DNA of 64,000 nucleotides from Tupaia tana (taxonomy: Eukaryota; Chordata; Mammalia; Scandentia; Tupaiidae), in NCBI GenBank assembly GCA_026018925.1, contig JAKSZU010000008.1:6934415-6998414 (forward strand), in the 5' to 3' direction. Position numbers and translations under genes: made by a program. Under the pieces are notes generated by a model that saw only the letters and a program-made list of their open reading frames with translations, did not search any database and was not told where the DNA came from. Each line of letters starts with the position of its first letter. Within the stretch, counting starts at the first letter, position 1. This document shows positions 10,505 through 21,717 of this stretch, piece after piece.

Positions 10505-11530
10505 GGGTTTGAACAAATTGCATAGTGACACGTACCCCTCCTTACAGAACCACACTGAGCATTAGCTGCCCCTCCCCACAAGTCCTCTGTCCCACCTATC
10601 CGTAACTGCCTTTCCCCAAACCCTGGAAACCACCCATCTTTTATATTGTCTCTATACCCTGCCTTTTCTGGAATGTCAAATGTCTTGGTGTTATAGTATG
10701 CATTCAGTTTTCCTCTATGTCTTTACATAGCTTAATAGGTAATTTCTTGTTGTTTTTGTATTTTCCATAGGGTGCACACACTCACCAGAGAGACAGAGAG
10801 ATAGGAAGAGGGAAAAACTCCTTCTATGGGGCAGAATCACGCATCGTCCCTTTGCCATTCTCCTTCCTGACAGGAGCACACCCCGACACATCCGGTGTGT
10901 TTCTCAAGCCGCTAAGGCTGGGATTGAACCATGCAGCTGACCTTGTGGGATCCAGCTGCCATAGCCACAAGGCTGGCCTGCTCATTTCTTTTTATAACCC
11001 GTGATGTTCCGTTGTCTGGAGGTCCCACAGTTTACTTACCCATTCACCTACTGAAGGACACCTTCGTCGCTTCTAAGTTTTCTCAGTTATGAATAGAACT
11101 GCTATGAAATTGACATGCGATCTTATTGTGAACACAAATTTTCAGTTCATTCATCTAAATACCTAGGAGTGTGATTGCTGGATTGTAAGTATAAATTTCG
11201 TTTTATAAGAAATTGCCCAATTCTTTTCCAACGTGACTGTACCGTCTTGCATTTCTACCAGCAGTGAATAAGTGTCCGCATTGCTGTGAGTCCTCGTCAG
11301 CACGTGGCATTACTAGTACTTTAGATCTTAGCCACTCCGGTTGTGTAGAGCTATGTCATCGCTTCTTAAACGTTGTTGTTTTAACTTGCAATTCTTAATG
11401 ATATATGAAGTTGCATATATTTTTATATGTTCATTTGCCTCAATATTTCTTCTTTGGCATTTCATCTGTCCACATCCTTTGCCCATTTAAAAACTGAGTC
11501 ATTAATTTTCTTATTATTGAGAATTTTTTA
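10505..11530 (-). mobile_element. Old L1 (L1M type) 3' region, split by a SINE
   Basis: Reverse-complement L1M 3' sequence: 'cctggaaaccaccc', 'gttatgaatagaactgctatg', 'cctaggagtgtgattgctgg', 'catttctaccagcagtg', 'tttgcccatttaaaaactg'. Interrupted at 10751-10979. Confidence 0.8.
10751..10979 (-). mobile_element. SINE family A/D (old) within L1
   Basis: 'ccatagggtgcacacactcacc', degenerate body, head ending 'catagccacaaggctggcc'. Inserted in the L1M. Confidence 0.75.
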
Positions 11531-11545
11531 AAGAATTATTTTATT

Positions 11546-11812
11546 GGGAACCAGCAGTTAGCGTAATGGCTATGTCGCTGGACTCCCACGTAGTCGACCG
11601 CGGTTCGCGTCTCGGACCCGGTGGCTTACAACTCACGCCGGGCGCGTGTGCGTGCGTGCCCAAGATCCCGAGAGGAGAATGGAGGAGAAGGGATTGCGGC
11701 GTGACCATCCCCCCTGGGGGGTGATTTCTCGCTTTCTGTCTCTATGTCTCTCTCTGTCTGTCTGGCGAGCGCACGCGCCCTATAGCGAAAAACCTCTCCA
11801 AAAAAAAAAAAA
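11546..11812 (+). mobile_element. SINE family A, young subfamily
   Basis: Near-consensus copy with A box at 11559-11569 (TAGCGTAATGG) and altered B box at 11602-11612 (GGTTCGCGTCT). Diagnostic 'ggcttacaactcacg' and 'cggcgtgaccatc'. Perfect 15-bp target duplication 'aagaattattttatt' at 11531-11545 and 11813-11827. Almost identical to the copy at 21718. Confidence 0.97.
11559..11612 (+). promoter_or_regulatory. Internal Pol III promoter boxes of the SINE
   Basis: A box TAGCGTAATGG (11559-11569) fits the TRGYNNARNNG consensus. The B-box position (11602-11612) reads GGTTCGCGTCT instead of GGTTCGANTCC. The same arrangement occurs in the other family A copies. Confidence 0.7.
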
Positions 11813-11815
11813 AAG

Positions 11816-11875
11816 AATTATTTTATTTAACTTTATTTTAATTTGACCAGAGAGGGACAGATAGAGAGGGAAAAA
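11816..11875 (-). mobile_element. SINE family B 3' fragment
   Basis: 'atttaactttattttaattt' followed by 'gaccagagagggacag' is the reverse complement of the family B tail and CT-rich tract. The family A SINE inserted into its T-rich end. Confidence 0.65.
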
Positions 11876-11914
11876 ATAAAATAAAATAAAGCATGAATGT
11901 TCAGAAACATCCTT

Positions 11915-12102
11915 TTTTTAAACGATTTTTTTAACTTAATTTTATTCATTGTCATTATTTTATTATTATTATTTTTTAAAGTGGACCAGAGAGAGACAGA
12001 GAGAGAAAGACAGTGAGAAAGTAAGCTGCCAGGTCTGAAACTCAAACCACGGTCAGCCATGTGAGAGTCCAGCCACCCTAACCACATGCCACCTGCTGGC
12101 CC
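11915..12102 (-). mobile_element. SINE family B
   Basis: Tail 'taacttaattttattc', (TTA)n, 'gaccagagagagacagag', and head ending 'gccacctgctggc'. Perfect target duplication 'cagaaacatcctt' at 11902-11914 and 12103-12115. Confidence 0.92.
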
Positions 12103-12410
12103 CAGAAACATCCTTAAGAGAAACTGTAATGGAAATGCTCTTTGAATGCGATAATGCAATACTTTAAATATTGTCTTTCCTTTTTGAGACCATAAAATCT
12201 GTAGAAAGGGCATAAATATTTATTTTGCAATAGCAAAGACAGGTAGATTTTGATAAAAAAAAAAAAAAGGTGACATTCCTCAAATACCCTTCAGTCACCA
12301 ATGTTGATTAAGCATCCCTGGATTCCACTCTCTGTGCCCACTTTCCTGATGTCCACTAGATGGCGGAAGAGGCCAGTTGTGTAGACAGAGTAGCAGGAAG
12401 GAATCTTTTA

Positions 12411-12672
12411 TTTTATTTTATTTTATTTTTGGAGAGGTTTTTGCTATAGGGCGCTTGCGCTTGCCAGAAAGACAGAGAGAGACAGAAAGTGAGAAATCAT
12501 GCCCCGGGGGGATGGCCACACCGCAATCCCTTCTCCTCCATCCCCTTCTCGGAATCTTGGGCATGCACGCACATGCGCCTGGTATCAGTTTAAGCCACCA
12601 GGTCTGGAACTGGAACCGCAGTCGACTACATGGGAGTCCAGGGACATAGCCATTACGCCAACTGCTGGTCCC
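12411..12672 (-). mobile_element. SINE family A
   Basis: (TTTTA)n tail, then 'ggagaggtttttgctatagg', and head ending 'cgccaactgctggtc'. Perfect target duplication 'aaggaatctttta' at 12398-12410 and 12673-12685. Confidence 0.95.
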
Positions 12673-12846
12673 AAGGAATCTTTTAAGAAATGCTGGGAAG
12701 GTGTGTTAGCACAGAGGTTGCACTAAAAGAATCAAGGAAAAACTCAAGAATTGAAAGTGTTGACATTAACAAAGATTATTTTTTTACCTCAGATGCACAT
12801 AAGCATTTAGGCTAAATGTGCTTTTTGGATATCCTTTTTAAAACCT

Positions 12847-13096
12847 AAGACCAGCAGATGATGTAATGGTTATATCACTGGACTCCCATGTAGTTGACCA
12901 TGAACCTGGTAGCTTAAAACTCATACCGGGCACGTGTGTGTGTGCCCAAAATCCTGTGAGGAGAATGGAGGACAAGGGATTGTGCATGGCCATCCCCATG
13001 GGGAGGGCTTTTTTGCTTTCTGTCTCCCTGTCTCTCTGGTGAGCACATGTACCCTACAGAAAAATTCTCTTGTAAAAAAACAAACAAACAAAAAAG
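12847..13096 (+). mobile_element. SINE family A with B-box deletion
   Basis: Head 'agaccagcagatgatgtaat', then 'tagttgaccatgaacctggt': about 20 bases holding the B box are missing. Body and A-rich tail with (AAAC) units are normal. Confidence 0.88.
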
Positions 13097-13116
13097 CCAA
13101 GACATATTGGTTCAGA

Positions 13117-13219
13117 ATATAAAATTTAAGATGTTAACATAAAAAGGAATACTAGTAATGAATTACAAAATATAATTTAAGATATTAACATAAAAAAGGA
13201 ACACTAATAATGAATACTA
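13117..13219. repeat. 51-bp tandem duplication
   Basis: 'atttaagatgttaacataaa' near 13124 recurs as 'atttaagatattaacataaa' near 13175, with the following 'ggaatactagtaatgaat' / 'ggaacactaataatgaat' also repeated. Two full units and a partial third (ACTAATAATG). Confidence 0.8.
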
Positions 13220-13724
13220 ATAATGGTTAGGGGTTAAAATTCTAAGGATTTTATTTTAAAATGAGAAGGTTGTATATTATACTCTGGAAAGAACGGCCTT
13301 TTACAAGATCCAGGCAATTGTTCATGTTCTTATTATCATCGCCTATCTCCTGTTTTAGTTAAGGAATAAGTAAGGAAGATAATCTGATAACGGGTTATAA
13401 TTTGGGGTTAGTTATGATAAGGTTAATGGATACAGAAAGCAAACAACGATGCTATTGAATTACAATACCACACTAAATGACACTGCACTTACAAGCACAT
13501 CCCCTTAAGAAGCCTCCGACAGCGCCCTGTGTTGGGGTCAGGGCCTTTCCTGTGTGCCCTGGTAGCCTCCTATCACGCCAGAACACTCCACCTGGTCATG
13601 ACAGTGCTTACTCACCTTGGGCATTCAGCTTGGAGCTCTTTGATGTCCGGGTTACGTCACATCAACCATTTCCCTGCCAGCATCAAACGCTGCGGCTGGT
13701 ACTTAGCTGGCTTTCTGTGCGTTA
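13220..13724. other. No gene seen
   Basis: AT-rich then mixed unique sequence. No exon, RNA or repeat recognised. Confidence 0.45.
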
Positions 13725-13737
13725 GAAGTGACACTCT

Positions 13738-14003
13738 ATGGGAACCAGCAGTTAGTGTAATGGTTATGTCGCTGGACTCCCACGTAGTCGACCGCGATTC
13801 GCGTCCCGGACCCGGTGGCTTAAAACTCACGCTGGGCACGTGTGCGGGCATGCAAGATCCCGAGAGGAGAATGGAGGAGAAGGGATTGCGGCGTGGCCAT
13901 CCCCCCTGGGGGGTGATTTCTCGCTTTCTGTCTCTATGTCTCTCTCTGTCTGTCTGGCGAGTACACGTGCCCTATAGCAAAAACCTCTCCAAAAAAAAAA
14001 AAG
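13738..14003 (+). mobile_element. SINE family A (CGCGTC head variant)
   Basis: Head 'gggaaccagcagttagtg', B-box position 'gattcgcgtcc', full body and poly(A). Perfect target duplication 'gaagtgacactct' at 13725-13737 and 14004-14016. Confidence 0.96.
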
Positions 14004-14019
14004 GAAGTGACACTCTGTC

Positions 14020-14205
14020 ATGACACAGACAGTGGCTTGTGTCCCGGCTTTACCACTCAGTAGGTAAAATTCTGGGCAAGTGATACTTAACCTCTGTAAG
14101 CCAGGAGTTAATACAATGGTGATGACGACAGTACGTGTTTCACAGAGCTTCGCTGGTATGAAATGACATAGCAGATGTAAAACACTGTATCTGGACCATA
14201 GAATT
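14020..14205 (+). mobile_element. MIR relic
   Basis: 'ctttaccactcagtagg', 'gggcaagtgatacttaacctc', 'acaatggtgatgacgacagt' follow MIR order and the MIR core. Ancient CORE-SINE. Confidence 0.65.
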
Positions 14206-14438
14206 TATTATTGTTATTAAGAAATATTTGTAGAATGAATAGATCTTAATTAAATTCTTTGGAAGTAGTATTTTTCTATTTTGGATTATTAATGCCATGG
14301 TTTGAATGTTCCTGTTCCCTGAAATGAATATGCTGAAATCTACCCCCACGGTGATGATACTGAGATGGGCCTTTAAAGGATGATTGTATCAGAGGTCTCT
14401 GTCCTCACGAGTGCTATTAGTTTCTTATAAAGGAAGCT

Positions 14439-14535
14439 GGGGCAGGACGCAGCAGTAGTGATTAAGATGCTGGATTCCCACATGGCTGACCATGGTTCAA
14501 GTCCTGGACCTGGGAGCTTGAAAGTCACACCGGGC

Positions 14536-14579
<44 letters not shown>

Positions 14580-14691
14580 CTATCTCCCCTGGAGGGGGTG
14601 ATTTCTCATTTTCCCTTTCACTGTCTCTGTCTTGTCTCTCTCCGGTGAGCACACACGCCCTATGGCAAAAGCCTTAAAAAAAAAAAAAAAA
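14439..14691 (+). mobile_element. SINE family A/D with internal (GT)n
   Basis: Head 'ggggcaggacgcagcag', B box 'ggttcaagtcc'. The body after 'cgggcatatg' is replaced by a (GT)n array, then 'tggagggggtgatttctc' and poly(A). Confidence 0.85.
14538..14578. repeat. (GT)n microsatellite
   Basis: About 20 GT units expanded from the 'tgtgtgtg' stretch of the SINE body. Confidence 0.97.
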
Positions 14692-14840
14692 GCTGTAGGA
14701 AGTTTGTTTTCCCCTTCCACTCTGTGAGGACATGCAGAAGGTGCCATCTATGAGGAATCAGTTCTTGTCAGACCCCAGAGCTTCTGGTGACTTCATCTTG
14801 GAGCTCCTAGTCTCTACAGCTGTGAGCAAGAACTTTTATT

Positions 14841-15105
14841 TATTTATTTATTTTTATTTTTGCCATGGAGCACTTTCTTTCACCAGAGGGAGAACACAAA
14901 GAGAGAGGGAGAGAGAAAGTGAGAAAGCACCGCCCCCCAGGGGGATGGCCACACCACAATCCCTTCTCCTCCATTCTCCTCTCAGAATTTCGGGCAGGCA
15001 TGCGCACACCTGGTGCGTTTTCCAAGCCTCCAGCTCCAGGACTGAAACTACAGAGTCACCCACGTGGGGTCCGATGCCTTAACCTCCACACCACCTGCTG
15101 ACCCA
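14841..15105 (-). mobile_element. SINE family A/D
   Basis: (TTTA)n tail, 'gccatggagcactttctttcacc', body and head ending 'ccacctgctgaccc'. Target duplication 'agcaagaacttttatt' (14825-14840) against 'agcaataacttttatt' (15106-15121). Confidence 0.92.
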
Positions 15106-15121
15106 AGCAATAACTTTTATT

Positions 15122-16626
15122 GTTTACAAACTATGCTGTCTAAAGCATTTTGCTATAATATCCCAAATGGAAGAAGGTAATTGATAGTGTTGTGGTGTGG
15201 GCATTTTTCATACTTTGATGTATTGTAATTAAGGAACATGATTAAACAAGATTGTTACACAAAACTCAATCTATTTCTATGAAGAAGTTGTTAGAAAACT
15301 TACCTGAAACTTAGAAACAGACAAAAGAGATTGTTGGCTTTCTTTCAATGGAGTAATGGATTTGTTTATTGTCTGGGAAATTCATATCTGCAAATGTCAA
15401 GGTTAGCATGTGGATTTGGCCATAGTAGAGAAGTGAATTAGTTCTGCTCATTAATCACATAACCCAGCAATTGTGATTTATGGCTCTGTTGGTCTCAAAT
15501 GAGGTTTTTTTGTTTTTGTTTTTTTGGGTTTTTTTTTTTTTTTTTTTTTTTTTAATCTAAGGTAGCAATCTTATTTTAACATTTTCTTATTAAGTAATTT
15601 ATGCATAAATTTTTAACCACTTCTGGATTTAGTTTGTAATCTTACTGGTTCTTTTATTGATTACTAAATTAAAAAAAATCTTTCACATTTGTTCATTTTA
15701 AATTTGCATGAGAATAATGATTTTATAATTTTGGGCATTATACTTGAAAATAGTGCCATTTCAAATATTTGAGTAAATTGTAAATCTCAACTCTGACAGT
15801 GAAGAAGTAGGGCAATTCCCCACCAACCTGGCCAAGGCTGTATATATTGGAGACCACTCTGTAACATCTACGTGCCTTTTCAATTTTCTTTGGTAAATTA
15901 ACAATTGCAAGTTACCTGTGGAGACAGGACAAACCCAACATCTGTTGACATTTGTGCAACCCTGATAGCATAAGTGTTTTTAGCTTAATCCTCATAGAGG
16001 GAGAGGGAGCTTTGAGAAAAAGCCAGTAACAGTTACAAACCCAGAAAAGGTGGTTGCAGCTCTTTTGACCTGTAAGAGAGTGACCTCTTGGAAGTGCTTA
16101 CCCACGGCTGGTTTTGCTCAATTTAGGTCACAGGACTGACAGTGCTTCTGTTCGGAAACACTATCCGTAAGTTCCTGCACTTTTGACCTAAATTTTAAGT
16201 CTTCTATTCAAATAGGTAAGGCAGTAACCAAACTAAACTCTAGAATGGTTTAATGTTGGCAAAGGGAAATTTCCTTTTCAAAGAAACAACTTTGAAAAGG
16301 CTCCATGAAGCAGGCTGAGAATCAAGAGACCTTTGTGGAAAACAACAAAACAAAACAACACTTCAGTCACTGAATGGAAAGGAGTAAGAAATCCAAGCTT
16401 TGGGTTTTCCTAAAATATTCCCAATAGGCACAGAAATTCTTGGCAGAGTGAATCCGAGATATTTTCCAGAGCCCAAACATTTTCATGTTTATCACATGTA
16501 GAAAACAATTTAGAATAGCTATGTATCAACAATGTCATTCACTCAACTCATCATGACAATTTAGTTGGCCAGAAAACAGATTTCTTTGAGAATGTGGTAT
16601 CAGACAAAGCAGATTTAGTTATAATT
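15122..16626. other. No gene seen; AT-rich unique sequence
   Basis: About 1.5 kb of AT-rich DNA with no element I can name apart from a T-run at 15509-15554. Contains no long open frame. Confidence 0.5.
15509..15554. repeat. T-rich tract (GTTTTT)n and poly(T)
   Basis: Runs of T broken by G, ending in about 22 consecutive T. Could be the tail of a lost minus-strand retroelement. Confidence 0.9.
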
Positions 16627-16642
16627 AATAATAATAATTCTT

Positions 16643-16902
16643 TTTTTGGAGAGGTTTTTTCGCTATAGGGCACGTGCGCTCACCAGACAGACAGAGAGAG
16701 ACATAGAGACAGAAAGCGAGAAATCACCCCCCAGGGGGGATGGTCACACCGCAATCCCTTCTCCTCCATTCTCCTCTCGGGATCTTGGGCATGCACGCAC
16801 ACGCGCCCGGCGTGAGTTCTAAGCCACCAGGTCTGGGACGCGAACCACGGTCGACTACGTGGGAGTCCAGCGACATAGCCATTATGCTAACTGCTGGTTC
16901 CC
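16643..16902 (-). mobile_element. SINE family A (CGCGTC head variant)
   Basis: Full-length, near consensus, 'ggagaggttttttcgctatag' to 'ctaactgctggttcc'. Perfect target duplication 'aataataataattctt' at 16627-16642 and 16903-16918. Confidence 0.96.
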
Positions 16903-17185
16903 AATAATAATAATTCTTCATAAAGAAAATATATACACTATAACTCTCGGTTACTTTTTCCTACCGTGTGACTTGGTCATAGGTTTGGCATTTGTCATAA
17001 TAGCCAAGTATTTGGTTCCAAAGTTGCAGATAATAATGTGCACAAGTATTTTCAAATAGAAGCAAACATGTTAGAAATACCTATAATATGAAGTGATTTG
17101 TAATAGAAGTATTTGCAGAAAATGAAGATTTTGGCTATGTGTATACTTATGTGTGTATATGCAGTAGGAGTTTATACCATAAACT

Positions 17186-18180
17186 TTTTCTTTCCTTTTT
17201 TTATACTTTCAATCACTGTATATCATTACAGCTTGCAAAATAAATTTTCCCAGCATGAATAAACTGTATATTAGTCCAGTTAAAGATATGATCATACATG
17301 TTATCATCAATCAATAATTTTCCATTTATTTTTCGTGTCCTTTAAATGGTTTGCTTCTTTCTTTTTCTCTGCGATTCCCTTCCTCTCACACTCTCCTTCT
17401 GCACTGTTTCCAGTACCTGCAATTGTTCTTCATGTTTTCATATCTTCCATTCTTTCAGTTGCTGCCATAGAGTGTGAACATTCAGTACATATGGAGTAGG
17501 GGCATACAATGTCTCTCTTTCATAGTCTGGCTTGCTTCACTCAGCAGTAAATCTTCCATATTCATCCACTGTCTATCAAATTCCAAAGTCTTGTAGCTTT
17601 TTATGGCTGCATAGTATTCCATAGTGTATAAGTGCCACACTTTTTTAATCCATTCATCTGTTCATGGACATTTGGTTTAATTCCATATCTTAACCATTAT
17701 GAATAATGCCATAATAAATATGGATGCACAAGTACTTTTCCAACTGAGTGTATTTCTATTCTTTTATCCAGGAATGGAATTGCTGGATCATATGGTAGTT
17801 CTGTTTGTAGGTCTTTGAAGAATCTCCATATTGTTCTTCACAGTGGCTGTACTAATTTATATTCCTACCAACAGTGTAGGAGAGTTCCCTTTTCACCACA
17901 GCCTTGCTAGCATTTATCACTGTTAATTTTTTTAATCTTAGCCATTCTGACTGGGATTAGGTGGTATCTTACTGTGGTTTTGATTTGCATCTCTTTATGA
18001 CAAGGGATATTGGGCTTTTTTCATATGCTTTTTGGCTGTTTGTATGTCTTCCTTAGGCAGTTTTCTGTTGAAAACTTAGAGAGAGTTAGAGAGTTGTCTC
18101 TTAGCTCATTTGCTCATTTTAATCAGGTTGATCAATTTTTGGGGGGTAAGCTGCTTGAGTTCCTATTATAAACATTTTTT
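17186..18180 (-). mobile_element. L1 3' portion (5'-truncated)
   Basis: Reverse-complement L1 3' sequence: 'gcatagtattccatagtgta', 'ggacatttggtttaattcc', 'ggaattgctggatcatatgg', 'ggttttgatttgcatctc'. The first about 270 bases (from 'cactgtatatcattacagc') are a 3' UTR shared with elements at 61.7 and 62.2 kb. Confidence 0.85.
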
Positions 18181-18195
18181 TAAAATTTGAGACTT

Positions 18196-18394
18196 CAGGT
18201 CAGCTGGTGGTGTGGTAGCTGAGGTGCCTGGATTCCACATGCACGGGGGTGGGTGGGAGACACAGTGGGTGTGCTCAGGATCCCAAAAGGAGGAAGAGGT
18301 GGAGGGAGGAGATGGCAGGGTGACCATTCCTCATGGGCAGTGCTTTCTCACCTTCTTCTCTTTCTCTATCTCTCTCTGGTGAATACAAAACTTC
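18196..18394 (+). mobile_element. SINE, divergent family D
   Basis: 'cagctggtggtgtggtagctg', 'aggatcccaaaaggagg', 'agatggcagggtgaccattcc', CT-rich tract. Target duplication 'aaaatttgagactt' (18182-18195) against 'aaaaattgagactt' (18395-18408). Confidence 0.82.
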
Positions 18395-18416
18395 AAAAAT
18401 TGAGACTTGGGCTATA

Positions 18417-18486
18417 TTAGGTCACCAGGAAAGTCTTGATGTATTTTTCTATGCCAAAATGTGTCATGACTTCCCCAGCAACCCCA
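18417..18486. mobile_element. 70-bp mariner-like MITE
   Basis: Palindromic element flanked by TA (18415-18416 and 18487-18488). Left end TTAGGTCACCAGGAAAGTC pairs imperfectly with right end GACTTCCCCAGCAACCCCA. The centre 'tgatgtatttttctatgc' is shared with the second copy at 23471. Confidence 0.7.
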
Positions 18487-18499
18487 TATTAACATATCT

Positions 18500-19136
18500 C
18501 TGCATTTACACATATTCACACACCATAGTTTGTGCTATTATATATGAAACATTTTTTGGCTAAAACAACATATGCCAGATATAATTCCATAATAATATAT
18601 TTTCTCTGATTCTACAGATACTTTAAATTTCTCCATGTCACACGTTTGAATAACTCTCATTACTGCACTGTAATGCTATACTGGCCTGCCACTTAATAAA
18701 ATGCGTTTGTTAAAATATCTGATAAGAGAATTTTTAGCATAAGTTAATGTAAACAGGTGTGCTTTCAGTAGCTGGAAGCTTCTGCTTTCTCTCCCACCTT
18801 CTTTTGTTATTGCTTCCAGAAGTTGAAAGGACATTGCTTTTGTGGTGGTTTAGTACAGCATGTGAACATTTATGACCAAAAGAAAATTACTGTAGAGGCA
18901 TGAAACCAGGCCACAGGCCTCCTGATGACACAGACTTCTGAGAAGCAAATCATGAGCAGTAATTTTAGGTCCTTTTCCAGAGCAGGCGGACATCTCAGCC
19001 AAGAAAGAAAGACAGGAAAATCACCGTTCACGGTGGGGTGGCTTCCTTTTATCTGCAAGGGACCTAGATTAGAAATCTTATTTTTTAGTTCTATGTAAAA
19101 AAGAGTTAAAAAATAGGACTCACGATGAAGATGATT
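18500..19136. other. No gene seen
   Basis: AT-rich unique sequence; no exon or named repeat recognised. Confidence 0.45.
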
Positions 19137-19151
19137 AAAAATGATTGTACC

Positions 19152-19410
19152 GGGGCCAGCATTTAGCGTAATGGCTATGTCGCTGGACTCTTATGTAGTC
19201 GACCACAGTTCGAGTCCCGGACATGGTGGCTTAAAGTCACACCAGGAGCGTGTGCGTGCATGCCCAAGATCCCGAGAGGAGAATGGAGGAGAAGGGATTG
19301 TGGGATGGCCACCCCCCCAGGAAGTGATTTCTCGCTTTCTGTTTCTCTGTCTCTCTCTGTCTTTTTGACGAGCACATGTACCCTATAGCAAAAACCTCTA
19401 AAAAAAAAAA
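19152..19410 (+). mobile_element. SINE family A
   Basis: Head 'ggggccagcatttagcgtaa' with intact B box 'agttcgagtcc'. Body and poly(A). Target duplication 'aatgattgtacc' (19140-19151) against 'aaagattatacc' right of the A-run. Confidence 0.93.
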
Positions 19411-19634
19411 AAAAAGATTATACCTGACCACACTAAGATATCTAAAGAAGTCTAATATCCATATAATCATTTAAATCTTTATTAAATGTGTAGATATATC
19501 CACCATGCAAATTGTTGTCAATGTACAGAGAAAATGTCCAAATCACCATCAATTATTTTAACTTCCATTTGGATACTTTAAAATTGGCACATGCCTCAAA
19601 GGAATAAGAAATGGCATTGAGTATCTGCCTTATG

Positions 19635-19760
19635 TAATTATTTATTCACTCGTTTGTTTGACAAATACGTATCTGAGATTATGCTATGTGCTATGTCTGA
19701 ACTACATATTGAAGTGCAGCCATGAGCAAGGCATGCAGTCTCTGACCTCATGAACCGTGG
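19635..19760 (+). mobile_element. L2 relic
   Basis: 'ttattcactcgtttgtttgacaa', 'gctatgtgctatgtctgaac', 'cagtctctgacctcatgaa' follow the L2 3'-end motif order. Confidence 0.6.
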
Positions 19761-19962
19761 GTGCAATTCTGCGCCTTAACAGAACACCCCTCTCTGTCTC
19801 TCTCTGCTGTGCTGACCACTGCGGTTATGAAAATACAGGGAACAGTGCCACCTTCTAGATAGCTCGTGGTGTGACTTGGAGGTAGACACATCCAGAAGGT
19901 GAGATGGCCTGTCACCGAGGTAAGTACAAGGTGCTATGGGACTACATTAAGATACACATCTA

Positions 19963-20074
19963 TGAGCCAGCAGGTGGTTACCATGCTGGACTTCCTCATG
20001 GCTGACACTCAGTTCGAGTCCTGGACCTGTTGACTTGCTTTCTCACTTTCTCTCTTTCTCTGTGGTCAAACTAA

Positions 20075-20112
<38 letters not shown>

Positions 20113-20160
20113 GTATAATTACATAAATTATTCTTTTAAAAATATAATAATAAAAAAGAA
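19963..20160 (+). mobile_element. SINE family B with (AAT)n tail
   Basis: 'gccagcaggtggttaccatg', B box 'agttcgagtcc', CT-rich tract, 'gtcaaactaaaataat' and (AAT)n. Target duplication approximately 'atacacatctat' / 'atatacatctat'. Confidence 0.85.
20071..20112. repeat. (AAT)n microsatellite
   Basis: About 14 AAT units grown from the family B tail. Confidence 0.97.
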
Positions 20161-20174
20161 TATATACATCTATA

Positions 20175-20690
20175 GGCTAACTCAGTAGCATGGCAGTTAC
20201 ACACTGCTCAAGAGAACCTGTGTCTACGTGGAAGATCGTGGTTCAGTTCTGGTTGGTGTATAAACACCATGCACATACTTCTATGATTCTAACTGGCTGG
20301 GAAGACTTGGGGGGCACTGATCATGTCATTGACCCTATTGAGAGTGCATCTCTTCTGTTTTTTATTTTTATTTATTTATTTATTTTTTATAATTTGCTGT
20401 AGAGCATCTATGCTTGTGGGAAAGAAATAGAGAGACTGAGAGAGAGAGGGAAAGTGAGAAATCACCCCTCAGGGGCATGGCCATCCCATAATCCCTTCTC
20501 CTCCATTCCTCTCTTGGGATTTGGGCATGCACATATGTGTACTGGGCATGTTTTTCAAGCTGCCGGGTCTGGGACTTGAACTGTACAGTCTGCCATGTTG
20601 GATCCACCTGACTTAACCTTCACATGCTGGCCCCATTCTCTTTCTTTCTCTCTGTCTCTGTTTCTCACTCTCAAAAAAAAAATTAGGACA
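20175..20690 (+). mobile_element. SINE, divergent family D, split by another SINE
   Basis: 'ctcagtagcatggcagttac', B-box-like 'ggttcagttct', body to 20357. Its CT-rich tract and A-tail resume at 20635-20690 after the inserted minus-strand SINE. Confidence 0.6.
20358..20634 (-). mobile_element. SINE family A/D (nested)
   Basis: (TTTA)n tail, 'gctgtagagcatctatgc', body 'cccataatcccttctcc', head ending 'cacatgctggcccc'. Inserted in the SINE starting at 20175. Confidence 0.85.
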
Positions 20691-20719
20691 AAAAGAAAGA
20701 AATCTATAACAACATTTTA

Positions 20720-20973
20720 ATCTTTTTATTTATTTATTTTTTATGGCACATGGGCTCCCTGGAGAGAGTTAGAGAGGGAGAGAGAGTGAGAGTGTGAAAG
20801 CATCCCCCTGGGGATGACTATATTCCAATCCCTTCTCCTCCACTCTCTTTCTGTGATTTTAGGCTTCTATGCCCATGTGCCTGATGTATTTTATAAGCTG
20901 CCAAATTCAGGACTTGAACCACAAACTCAACCACATCGTATGTACATTTTTACCCCTAGTTACCAGCTGGCCC
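20720..20973 (-). mobile_element. SINE family A/D
   Basis: T-rich tail, 'atggcacatgggctccctgg', body and head ending 'taccagctggccc'. Perfect target duplication 'aacaacatttta' at 20708-20719 and 20974-20985. Confidence 0.9.
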
Positions 20974-21230
20974 AACAACATTTTATCTTAATAGCTGCTA
21001 AAAAAATATTTCACTCAATCAGAAAGAAACCACTTTTTAGGCCGGGTGTTTTTATATTGATCTGTTGGTTCATAGAACACATCAACATTTTGTCTTGGAG
21101 ATAAAAGTTTATCACTGAAATCCTGTGGGACTTTTTTTCAATTCTTAAAACATTTTTTTATTTATTATTTTAAGTTATGGTTCATACATAATCAATGTAT
21201 ATTTTTGTAAGCTACAGTATGTTTTTTAAA

Positions 21231-21482
21231 ATTTGCCAGAGGGTGCATGCAGTTGCCAGAGAGAGCATTAGCGAGAGAAAGAGGGACGGAGGGAGAAATC
21301 ACCCCCAACGGGTGAACTGGTCACATTGCAGTCCTTCTCCATCTCTGCATCCTGTGGGGATCTGGGACATGCATGCACATGTGCTAAGTGTGTTTTGGAA
21401 GCTGCGGGGTCTGTCTGAAACTTAAAGCACATGATGGCACCTGGGGACTCAGTTCCCTTAACCACCAGGCATGGGGCCAACC
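21231..21482 (-). mobile_element. SINE, divergent family A/D within L1
   Basis: 'gccagagggtgcatgcagttgcc', 'gtgaactggtcacattgcag', head ending 'ccaccaggcatggggcc'. Confidence 0.8.
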
Positions 21483-21717
21483 CTAGAGTATTTTTTTAAG
21501 GAATACATACAGTACGTAACAATCATATCAAGAACATCACGCATTTCTCTTCTTCACGTTGAACATTACATTATGTTGTGCACATCTGTTAACAGTTCTA
21601 CTAGTTTTTGTGGACTATGCATTAAATTATTCGTTTTTCTTACTCTACTGTGATTTACCATCTGCAGACTCATTGCCTTATTTACCTGCATTCTGTCTCT
21701 GTTAAAAATTTTCTCAT

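Larger units (their letters stand above)
14290..15175 (+). mobile_element. MLT1-type LTR broken by two SINEs
   Basis: Sense MaLR segments: 'gccatggtttgaatgttcc', 'gggcctttaaaggatgat', then 'ctctgtgaggacatgcag', 'gtgccatctatgaggaatcag', then 'taacttttattgtttacaaac'. SINEs at 14439-14691 (+) and 14841-15105 (-) interrupt it. Confidence 0.75.

Noticed and set aside
11546..11620. tRNA-like heads with A and B boxes, looking like tRNA genes
   Set aside because: They cannot close an acceptor stem and each is followed by the SINE body and poly(A). They are SINE promoters, not tRNA genes.
11646..11846. Recurrent open frame 'MCVRAQDPERRMEEKG...' seen in many places, as if a small gene family
   Set aside because: It is the family A SINE body read in one phase; copies carry random stops and lie in both orientations. 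Not a protein family.
15509..15554. Long T-run as a terminator
   Set aside because: No transcription unit ends there; mammalian T-runs of this kind are retroelement tails or microsatellites.
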